From Rhodospirillaceae bacterium (GTDB lineage Bacteria; Pseudomonadota; Alphaproteobacteria; UBA828), in the NCBI GenBank assembly GCA_028819955.1, contig JAPPKP010000326.1:1-12708 (forward strand): DNA of 12,708 nucleotides. The letters run 5' to 3'. The translations under genes were made by a program, and so were the position numbers. Numbering within the stretch: position 1 is the first letter of the stretch; each line of letters opens with the position of its first letter. The notes beneath the pieces are model-generated. The model ran no database searches. It was given only the letters and a program-made list of their open reading frames with translations, and was not told the origin of the DNA. Below, piece by piece: positions 1 to 5,929 of the stretch.

Positions 1-863
1 GGCGGCTCAGCCCGTTCTTCATCCCGTCGAGCCTGATCAACCTGGCCTCGGGCCATGTCTCGATCCGCTACGGCTTTCGCGGACCCAATCATTCGGTCGT
101 GACCGCGTGCTCGACCGGGGCACACGCCATCGGCGATGCATCGCACCTCATCCTGCGCGGCGACGCGGACGTCATGGTCGCCGGCGGGGCGGAGGCGGGT
201 GTCTGCCATATCGGAGTCGCCGGCTTTGCGGCGGCCCGCGCGCTCTCAACCAATTTCAACGACACGCCGGAGCGTGCGTCCCGCCCCTGGGACGAGGCGC
301 GCGATGGGTTCGTGATGGGCGAGGGCGCGGGCGTGGTCGTGCTGGAGGAGTACGAGCATGCGAAGAAACGGGGCGCGACGATCTACGCCGAGGTCATTGG
401 CTACGGCATGAGCGGCGATGCCCACCACGTGACCGCACCCGCGCCGGACGGCTCCGGCGGCCACCGCTCCATGGCCCACGCGCTCAGGAGCGCAGAGCTC
501 AACACCGACGAGATCGACTACATCAACGCGCACGGCACCTCGACGCCGCTCGGTGACGAAATCGAGCTCGGCGCGGTCAAGCGGCTCTTTGGTGACGACG
601 CAGGGAAGCTCTCGATGTCGTCGACCAAGTCGTCGATCGGACATCTGCTGGGCGCGGCGGGCAGCGTGGAGCTGATCTTCTCCATCCTCGCCATCAACGA
701 CAGCGTGGTTCCGCCGACGCTCAATCTCGACAATCCCTCGCCGGGCTGCGATCTCGATCTGGTCCCGCACGAGGCCAAGGAGCGCAAGGTCGAGCGGGCG
801 CTGTCGAACTCCTTCGGGTTCGGCGGCACCAACGCCACGGTCATCGTAGGCCAGCCGACTTAG
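1..863 (+). CDS. fabF: Beta-ketoacyl-ACP synthase II, 5'-truncated by the window edge
   Basis: This enzyme condenses malonyl-ACP with a growing acyl-ACP in the cytoplasmic type II fatty acid elongation cycle. The frame is open from base 3 ([18 protein letters not shown]) to the TAG at 861-863, so 286 residues are visible and about 130 N-terminal residues of a usual 410-420 residue protein lie outside the window. The Cys-His-His catalytic set of elongating synthases is complete: the nucleophilic Cys in TACSTG (codon 108-110), His in [11 protein letters not shown] (codon 531-533) and His in [11 protein letters not shown] (codon 642-644). The C-terminal [11 protein letters not shown] signature is also intact. 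Two histidines plus LSPFFIPxxLIN favour FabF/KASII over FabH. The GTG at 99 is internal and not a real start. mltG begins 10 nt downstream, which implies cotranscription; acpP usually precedes fabF but lies outside the window. Confidence 0.97.
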   Translation, partial: RLSPFFIPSSLINLASGHVSIRYGFRGPNHSVVTACSTGAHAIGDASHLILRGDADVMVAGGAEAGVCHIGVAGFAAARALSTNFNDTPERASRPWDEARDGFVMGEGAGVVVLEEYEHAKKRGATIYAEVIGYGMSGDAHHVTAPAPDGSGGHRSMAHALRSAELNTDEIDYINAHGTSTPLGDEIELGAVKRLFGDDAGKLSMSSTKSSIGHLLGAAGSVELIFSILAINDSVVPPTLNLDNPSPGCDLDLVPHEAKERKVERALSNSFGFGGTNATVIVGQPT

Positions 864-873
864 GGGACGAGCA

Positions 874-1869
874 ATGAGGCGCGCCCTCCTATGGCCGCTT
901 ACGGGCGTGGCGGTCGTGGTGGGCCTCGCCGTCGTCCTCGCGATTGCAGGTTGGCTCTACGTCCACAGCCAGTTCGACACGCCGGGGCCCGCGCGCGACG
1001 AGCGCACCGTGGTCCTGCCGCAAGGGCTGAGCGCCTTCGACATCGCCGATGCGCTGGAGGAAGCAGGCGTCATCGACGATCCGCTGCTCTTCGTCGCAGG
1101 CCTCTGGATCGAGGACAAGCAGCACGCCCTCAAGGCCGGCGAGTACGTGTTCGAGGCGCTGGTCACGCCGCGCGGCGTGATGGAGAAGCTGGTCGCCGGC
1201 AAGACCGTCGTGCACCGCCTGACCGTCGTCGAGGGCATGACCAGCGCCGAGGTCGTGGCCGTGATCCGCGCCGCGCCGGGGCTCGGAGGTGAGATCTTGA
1301 AGGTGCCGGAGGAAGGCTCGCTCCTGCCCGAGACCTATCACTATGCCTTGGGTGACAGCCGCGCCATCCTTATCGAGCGCATGCAGCGAGCCATGGCGCG
1401 CCTGGTTGACGCGCTATGGTCGGCCCGCGATCCCGCGCTCGCCCTCGACGAAGCGCACGATGCCGTGGTGCTGGCCTCCGTCGTGGAGAAGGAGACCGGT
1501 GTCGCCGATGAGCGGCCGGTGATCGCCGCGGTTTTCCTCAACCGACTGCGCGAGAACATGCGGCTGCAATCGGACCCAACCGTCATCTACGCGCTGACAA
1601 GGGGCAAGGGTCCGCTCGGCCGGGCGCTGACCCGGTCCGATCTCCGCATCGAGAGCCCTTACAATACGTACCGTAACAAGGGTCTGCCGCCCGGCCCCAT
1701 CGCCAATCCGGGGCGCGCGGCGCTCGCCGCAGTCCTCAACCCGGCCGAGACCGACGCCCTCTATTTCGTGGCCGACGGCTCCGGCGGGCATGCGTTTGCG
1801 AAGACCCTGGACGAGCACAACCGCAATGTTGCGCGCTGGCGCGCCAAACGCGCTGCGTCAATGAAGTAG
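874..1869 (+). CDS. mltG: Endolytic transglycosylase MltG (YceG family)
   Basis: This inner-membrane lytic transglycosylase cuts nascent glycan strands and so acts as a terminase of peptidoglycan synthesis. The 331-residue product has a single N-terminal membrane anchor (about residues 9-30) and then a periplasmic part: a LysM-like region (about 44-110, with VVLPQGLSAFDIADAL) and the catalytic YceG domain. The LASVVEKET motif contains Glu205, which I align with the catalytic glutamate (E218) of E. coli MltG. It is followed by FLNRLRENMRLQSDPTVIYA, YNTYRNKGLPPGPIANPG and LYFVADGSGGHAF, all hallmarks of the family. The start is ATG 874, preceded by a purine-rich GGGGACGAGCA segment that overlaps the end of fabF. 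Length is normal. The fabF-mltG-yicC-gmk order is common in alphaproteobacteria, so the context agrees with the call. Confidence 0.96.
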   Translation: MRRALLWPLTGVAVVVGLAVVLAIAGWLYVHSQFDTPGPARDERTVVLPQGLSAFDIADALEEAGVIDDPLLFVAGLWIEDKQHALKAGEYVFEALVTPRGVMEKLVAGKTVVHRLTVVEGMTSAEVVAVIRAAPGLGGEILKVPEEGSLLPETYHYALGDSRAILIERMQRAMARLVDALWSARDPALALDEAHDAVVLASVVEKETGVADERPVIAAVFLNRLRENMRLQSDPTVIYALTRGKGPLGRALTRSDLRIESPYNTYRNKGLPPGPIANPGRAALAAVLNPAETDALYFVADGSGGHAFAKTLDEHNRNVARWRAKRAASMK

Positions 1870-1881
1870 CCAGAGGGCGAT

Positions 1882-2778
1882 TTGGGCGGCGCTTCGGGCA
1901 TATCCAGCATGACCGGTTTTGCGCGGGCGAGCGGCGGCGATGGCGCAGCCGGCTGGAGCTGGGAGGTGAAGAGCGTCAACGGGCGGGCGCTGGACATCCG
2001 CTGCCGTATGCCGCAGGGGATGGAGCGGCTCGATCCGGCGGTACGCAGTGCGGTGTCTGCACGGCTTCGGCGCGGCAATGTGACGGTGGGGCTGAGGCTC
2101 TCGCAGGCACCGGAAGCTGCTAACTTGCGGGTCAACAAAGCGTGGCTCGACGAGTTGATCGCGTTCGCCGCCGAGTATCGTGGGAGAGCCGACATCGCGC
2201 CGCCGCGGCTCGACGGAATGCTGGCGCTGCGCGGCGTCATCGAAACGGCGGAATCGCCCGATAACGCCGAGAGCGCCCTGGACGACGGTGCCGTGCTGGA
2301 GACGCTCGACGCTGCACTTGCGGAGCTGGTACGCGAGCGGCAGGCTGAGGGAGCTGCGCTCGCAACCGCGCTGATGGATCGCAGCGAGGAGATTGCCGCA
2401 CTGACTCAGCGAGCCGAGGCGCTTGCGCCCTTGCGCCGGGAGATGCTCGGCGAGCGGCTGCGCGAGCAGGTGGCGGCGTTGATCGGCGCGGGCTCCACGG
2501 TGCCCGAGGATCGGCTAGCGACGGAGCTCGCGCTCCTTGCCGTCAAGATCGACGTGACGGAGGAGATCGACCGGCTCAAGTCCCACTATGCGGCGGCGGA
2601 GCGCCACCTACGAGAGGGGGGCGCAGTCGGGCGCAAGCTCGATTTCCTGGCTCAGGAGCTCAACCGGGAGGCCAACACGCTCTGCTCCAAGTCCTCGGAT
2701 GCGGCACTCACCGAGGTTGGCTTGGCGCTCAAGGCCGCCATCGACCAGTTCCGCGAGCAGGCGCAGAACGTCGAGTAG
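1882..2778 (+). CDS. yicC: YicC/YloC family endoribonuclease
   Basis: Members of this family (YicC_N plus DUF1732) are reported to be endoribonucleases; E. coli YicC is linked to decay of the small RNA RyhB. The 298-residue product opens with the family signature SMTGFARA (residues 9-16) and WEVKSVNGRALDIRCRMP (about 28-45). It ends with the conserved DUF1732 block VTEEIDRLKSHYAAAERHL and LDFLAQELNREANTLCSKS, which is rich in acidic residues. I chose the TTG at 1882 because AGAGGG (1872-1877) lies 4 nt upstream at a plausible ribosome-binding distance. The next in-frame start, ATG 1909, would leave the protein opening directly at MTGFA, slightly short for the family, and has no obvious ribosome-binding site. 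It sits 12 nt after mltG and 3 nt before gmk, so it is very likely cotranscribed with both. Confidence 0.93.
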   Translation: MGGASGISSMTGFARASGGDGAAGWSWEVKSVNGRALDIRCRMPQGMERLDPAVRSAVSARLRRGNVTVGLRLSQAPEAANLRVNKAWLDELIAFAAEYRGRADIAPPRLDGMLALRGVIETAESPDNAESALDDGAVLETLDAALAELVRERQAEGAALATALMDRSEEIAALTQRAEALAPLRREMLGERLREQVAALIGAGSTVPEDRLATELALLAVKIDVTEEIDRLKSHYAAAERHLREGGAVGRKLDFLAQELNREANTLCSKSSDAALTEVGLALKAAIDQFREQAQNVE

Positions 2779-2781
2779 GCC

Positions 2782-3450
2782 GTGAGCGTCCCCACCGACA
2801 GTTCGGCCTTTGGGCGCCGCGGTCTCTTGCTGGTGCTGTCCTCACCTTCCGGCGCGGGCAAGACGACCATCACCCGCCGCCTAGTCGAGCTCGAAGGCGA
2901 TGGGGTCGAAATCTCGGTCTCGCACACCACGCGGCTCAAGCGGCCGGACGAGATCGACGGGCGCGATTATCACTTCGTCGACGAGGCCGGGTTCGCGCGC
3001 CTGCGGGAGCGCGGGGCGTTCCTCGAATGCGCGGAGGTGTTCGGCCACTGGTACGGCACCGCCCGTGACCCGGTGGAATGCGCGCTGGATGCCGGCCGCG
3101 ATATCGTCTTCGACATCGACTGGCAGGGTAGCCAGCAGCTCGCTGAGGCGGTGCAGGGCGACTTGATCCGAATCTTCATCTTGCCGCCGTCGCTGGAGGC
3201 GCTGGAGCAGCGGCTCAAGCGTCGCGCTCAGGATACGCCTGCCGTGGTCGCCGAGCGCATGAGCCGCGCCGCCGACGAGATGAGCCACTACGACGAATAC
3301 GACTACGTGGTGGTCAACACCGCGCTGGAGCTGGCTGTCGAGGATGTGCGCGCGGTGCTCCGCGCCGAGCGGCTGCGCCGGGGCCGCCTGAAAGGGCTCG
3401 ACGCGTTCGTGCGCCGGCTCACGGTCGGCACGAAGCCGCCTCGGGGCTGA
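2782..3450 (+). CDS. gmk: Guanylate kinase
   Basis: This cytoplasmic enzyme phosphorylates GMP to GDP with ATP, an essential step in guanine nucleotide synthesis and salvage. The 222-residue product has the P-loop SSPSGAGKTT (about residues 20-29). It has the GMP-binding segment SVSHTTRLKRPDEIDGRDYHF, close to the usual S-x-TTR-x-x-R-x-x-E-x-x-G-x-DY-x-F pattern with Asp in place of the common Gly before Glu. Further along are the VFDIDWQGSQQL segment and the lid-region R and D/E residues up to SHYDEYDYVVVN, which is typical of alphaproteobacterial Gmk. The start is GTG 2782, only 3 nt past the yicC stop, so translation is probably coupled. It is the last plus-strand gene. Its final 32 bases overlap the 3' end of the convergent GNAT gene, leaving no room for a terminator between them. 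Confidence 0.96.
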   Translation: MSVPTDSSAFGRRGLLLVLSSPSGAGKTTITRRLVELEGDGVEISVSHTTRLKRPDEIDGRDYHFVDEAGFARLRERGAFLECAEVFGHWYGTARDPVECALDAGRDIVFDIDWQGSQQLAEAVQGDLIRIFILPPSLEALEQRLKRRAQDTPAVVAERMSRAADEMSHYDEYDYVVVNTALELAVEDVRAVLRAERLRRGRLKGLDAFVRRLTVGTKPPRG

Positions 3451-3934
3451 GCCGGGCGATCGCTCCCTCCACACCGTCGAGGGCTCCGGGAGCAAGCGCC
3501 AGTGCGAGCAGCCGGCGGGAATCCGTGAGGCCTGGAAGGGTGATCCCGTAGCGCGCCGCGCTCGTGAAGCCGAAGCGGCCGAGATAACTCAAAGCGCCCA
3601 CCGCGACCATGATCGCGTGCCCCTCTGCTGCGGCCCTTTCCAGCGCGGTCCGGACCAGGAGGCCGCCGATTCCGCACCGTTCGTGAGCCGGGTCCACGGC
3701 AATTGGTCCCAGCAGAAGCGCGGGCTCCATGTCACCGATCCGCACGGCCCAATGGCGTATCGTGCCGAGAATCCGGCCTTCGGCCTCCGCGACGAAGCAT
3801 AGGTCGTGCACGGGCTGCAGGCCTTCGCGCAGGCGATAGGAAGGGCGGGCCAGTCGGCTAGTACCGAAGGCGTGGTCCAGCAGGGCCTCGATGTGCGGGC
3901 CGTCCTGCGGCCCCTCGGTGCGAATGGAAGGCAT
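3419..3934 (-). CDS. GNAT family N-acetyltransferase (YhbS-like)
   Basis: A 171-residue Gcn5-related acetyltransferase fold is predicted, which would transfer an acyl group from acyl-CoA to an amine; the acceptor is unknown. Motif A is clear: LGPIAVDPAHERCGIGGLL (about residues 75-93), with the CoA pyrophosphate loop E-R-C-G-I-G at 85-90. Here Glu replaces the more usual Gln or Arg at the first loop position. It is followed by AAAEGHAIMVAVGALSYLGRFGF (about 101-123), the VGxxxYxxRFGF pattern of YhbS-type proteins. I chose ATG 3934 (MPSIRTEGPQ) over GTG 3976 because similarity to the fold begins there and the GTG lies in a hairpin with no ribosome-binding site. The gene is separated from rsmA by 141 bp and may be an insertion between the conserved gmk and rsmA groups. 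Its 3' end overlaps gmk on the opposite strand. Confidence 0.88.
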   Translation of the reverse strand: MPSIRTEGPQDGPHIEALLDHAFGTSRLARPSYRLREGLQPVHDLCFVAEAEGRILGTIRHWAVRIGDMEPALLLGPIAVDPAHERCGIGGLLVRTALERAAAEGHAIMVAVGALSYLGRFGFTSAARYGITLPGLTDSRRLLALALAPGALDGVEGAIARLSPEAASCRP

Positions 3935-3970
3935 GATGACGTTGCTCTCGACGACGGACGGACGTGGTGA

Positions 3971-4003
3971 TGGCACCGCCGTGCCGGTGGCGCGGCGGTG
4001 TCA
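3971..4003. terminator. Strong hairpin between rsmA and the GNAT gene, possible terminator or attenuator
   Basis: TGGCACCGCCG (3971-3981) pairs with CGGCGGTGTCA (3993-4003): 11 pairs, one of them G-U, around an 11-nt loop. On the minus strand it lies 72 nt past the rsmA stop and 36 nt before the GNAT ATG, where a terminator of the lpt-surA-rsmA operon would be expected. There is no U-tract on either side, so classical intrinsic termination is not supported. It could equally be a partial terminator, a 3'-end-stabilising structure or chance pairing in GC-rich DNA. Confidence 0.4.
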
Positions 4004-4075
4004 GCCGTCTCGTCGTCGCTCGCGAGTAAAACGCATCATGATGGCTCGCTGACTAGCCTGAAATTCTCTTCGCGG

Positions 4076-4957
4076 TCAAGATTTGCGCAGCGCTGCCCAG
4101 GCGCGAGCGAGCGCGCAGAACTCGGCGACGGAGAGCGTCTCGGCCCGCGCTTCGGGTGAAATGCCAGCGCTCTCAAGCAGCGCCTGTGGGTCCTGCGTGA
4201 GGCCGCGAAGCGCGCGGCGCAGCATCTTCCTGCGCTGGCCGAATGCCGCGCGGGTCACGGCGTCGAGGGCGGCGGGGTCCGCCGGCGCGAGCGGTGTTGT
4301 GCGGGGCACCAGGCGAACCACCGTCGAGACCACACCGGGCGGCGGCACGAAGGCGCGCGGGCTCACGTCGAACAGGCGCTCGCAGGTGCAGAGCCACTGC
4401 GCGCGCACCGAGAGGCCGCCGTAGTCCCGCCCGCCGGTCGCAGTGATCCGTGCGGCCACTTCCTTCTGGAACATGAGAGTCATGCTCTCGATCCGCTCGA
4501 CCCGCTCCAACCACCGCAGCAGGAGCCGCGTGCCGACGTTGTAGGGGAGGTTCGCAACGATCCCGATTCGGGCGGACCCGAGAGTCGCGATATCGAACGC
4601 GAGGGCATCGCCCTCGACGATCGCCAGCCGATCGGGATAGCCTGCCTGGAGCTCGCCGAGCGCGGCCACGCAGCGGCGGTCCCTCTCGACCGCGACGACA
4701 CGAGATGCACCGGTAGTCAGCAGCGCCCTGGTCAGCCCGCCCGGCCCCGGTCCCACCTCCAATATGAGGGCCGAGGTGCCGGGCCGAGCTGCCCGCGCGA
4801 TCCTTCCGCACAGGCTGGGATCGAGAAGGAAATGCTGCCCTAGCGCCCGCTTTGGCTGCAGGCCGTGGCGCGCGATGACGGCAGAGAGCGGCGGCAGCGG
4901 GGCTTCGCATCCGGCGTCTGCGACATCTGCCGCATCGGGGGCACTTCCGCCGGTCAA
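4076..4957 (-). CDS. rsmA: 16S rRNA (adenine1518-N6/adenine1519-N6)-dimethyltransferase
   Basis: RsmA (KsgA) uses S-adenosylmethionine to dimethylate two adjacent adenosines in helix 45 of 16S rRNA late in 30S assembly; loss of the enzyme gives kasugamycin resistance. In the 293-residue product the N-terminal LPPLSAVIARHGLQPKRALGQHFLLD leads into the GQHFL motif (residues 40-44). Next are the SAM-binding loop EVGPGPGG (67-74), the acidic VAVERD at the end of strand 2, and the target-adenine motif IV NLPYN (136-140). FVPPPGVVSTVVRL follows, with a C-terminal helical domain starting near FGQRRKMLRRAL. No ATG occurs before the GQHFL motif. The best start is TTG 4957, whose last two bases share the surA stop codon (TTGA), so translation is probably coupled to surA. 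A larger open frame extends upstream to 5221 but reads through surA in a shifted frame and is spurious. pdxA is missing between surA and this gene. Confidence 0.95.
   Translation of the reverse strand: MTGGSAPDAADVADAGCEAPLPPLSAVIARHGLQPKRALGQHFLLDPSLCGRIARAARPGTSALILEVGPGPGGLTRALLTTGASRVVAVERDRRCVAALGELQAGYPDRLAIVEGDALAFDIATLGSARIGIVANLPYNVGTRLLLRWLERVERIESMTLMFQKEVAARITATGGRDYGGLSVRAQWLCTCERLFDVSPRAFVPPPGVVSTVVRLVPRTTPLAPADPAALDAVTRAAFGQRRKMLRRALRGLTQDPQALLESAGISPEARAETLSVAEFCALARAWAALRKS
4954..4957 (-). promoter_or_regulatory. TTGA stop-start overlap coupling surA to rsmA
   Basis: Read on the minus strand, the bases TTGA hold both the proposed TTG start of rsmA (4957-4955) and the TGA stop of surA (4956-4954). 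No clear Shine-Dalgarno sequence precedes the TTG (upstream is GACGTACGAAT), so re-initiation by ribosomes finishing surA is the likely route. No in-frame ATG or GTG exists between here and the conserved GQHFL block of RsmA; the only other near-cognate codon seen is a CTG near 4897. Confidence 0.6.
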
Positions 4958-5922
4958 ATTCGTACGTCGATGAACGCCGATCGGTGCAGGTCGCGCACGT
5001 AGCGCCGCGCAAGCATTTCCAGCCTGCGCCCCGCGATATCCTGTCGGATCGCTTCTCGATCTAGCCCGGCGGCAGGCGTGTCCGCAAGCACGGTGCGGCG
5101 GTCGATCAGCGAGACGATGTAGTAGCCGTCGAACGCCCGCACCGGAGGAGCGATCGATCCCGGCTCCAGGTCCGCAAGCACGGTCTCGATCTCGCCAGGG
5201 AGCTGCCCTTCGACCACCCAACCGATGTCGCCGCCGACGGCGGCGGTGGCGCTCTGCGAGAACTGTTGCGCGATCTGGGCGAAGCTGGCGCCGGCGGTCA
5301 GCTGACGGTAGAGGCTCGCGGCGGCGCCGCGGACCTCGGCCTCCCTCTCGCTCGATTCGACCGCCAGAAAGATCTCGGCAACACGGTACTCAGGACGCCC
5401 CCGGTTGGCCTCGAGCCGGGCGATCGCCTCGTCGATCTCGCCCTCGCCAACCGAAACCGCTGCACCCAGGCGGCCGCGCACAAGCTTGGACCAGAGGATC
5501 TCGGCGCGCAGTTGTTCCGTGACGGATGCGATGTCGAGCCCCTGGCGTCGCAGAAGATCATCGAGCCCGCCGGCGGGGATGCCGTTGCGTTGTTCGACGT
5601 TCCGCCGCGCGTTCGCCATCTCAGCCGTGCTGACCCGCACTCCGAGGCGCTCGGCTTCCTGCACCTTCAGTCGTTCGTCGATGAGCGAGCGAAGCACCTG
5701 CGGCGCCAGTTGCTGGCGTAGCTCCTCGCTGACCTGCAGTCGGGACGACACGATGGCGATATCGATGCGCGCCACGAGATCGGGGACGGAGATTGCCTCG
5801 CTATTGACCACAGCGGCGATCCGCATGGCCCCCTGACCGCTCGCCCGCTCGACGGGTGCCAGCATGATCGGCAATAGCCCGAACAGCAGCAGCGCTGCGC
5901 GCGTGATTGGCAGCAATCTCAT
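4954..5922 (-). CDS. surA: Periplasmic peptidyl-prolyl isomerase and chaperone, SurA type
   Basis: SurA escorts unfolded outer-membrane proteins, including LptD, through the periplasm to the Bam complex. The 322-residue product has a Sec signal peptide (about residues 1-29, hydrophobic LLLFGLLPIMLAP), then the SurA_N chaperone region (about 34-150, with AAVVNSEAISVPDL and LIDERLKVQEAERLGV). A single parvulin (PPIC) domain follows at about 176-276, marked by YRVAEIFL, FAQIAQQFSQS, GGDIGWV and VRAFDGYYIVSLIDRR. E. coli SurA is about 430 residues with two parvulin domains; one domain and about 320 residues is the common alphaproteobacterial form. ATG 5922 follows the lptD stop by 7 nt, and the TGAGG that includes that stop codon serves as its ribosome-binding site. 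Its placement with lptD fits a shared role in outer-membrane assembly. Confidence 0.93.
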   Translation of the reverse strand: MRLLPITRAALLLFGLLPIMLAPVERASGQGAMRIAAVVNSEAISVPDLVARIDIAIVSSRLQVSEELRQQLAPQVLRSLIDERLKVQEAERLGVRVSTAEMANARRNVEQRNGIPAGGLDDLLRRQGLDIASVTEQLRAEILWSKLVRGRLGAAVSVGEGEIDEAIARLEANRGRPEYRVAEIFLAVESSEREAEVRGAAASLYRQLTAGASFAQIAQQFSQSATAAVGGDIGWVVEGQLPGEIETVLADLEPGSIAPPVRAFDGYYIVSLIDRRTVLADTPAAGLDREAIRQDIAGRRLEMLARRYVRDLHRSAFIDVRI

Positions 5923-5929
5923 GGTTACC

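Noticed and set aside
3935..3976. GTG start of the GNAT gene at 3976
   Set aside because: There is no ribosome-binding site, it sits inside the hairpin stem, and the added residues (MPSPRPSVVESNVI) look unlike the fold's first strand.
4034..4043. Palindrome CATCATGATG between rsmA and the GNAT gene
   Set aside because: A single 10-bp palindrome with no second copy or promoter context is not enough to call an operator.
4958..5221. N-terminal extension of rsmA up to 5221
   Set aside because: The extra 88 residues are arginine-rich out-of-frame translation of surA. RsmA homology starts after 4957 and the resulting 293-residue length fits the family.
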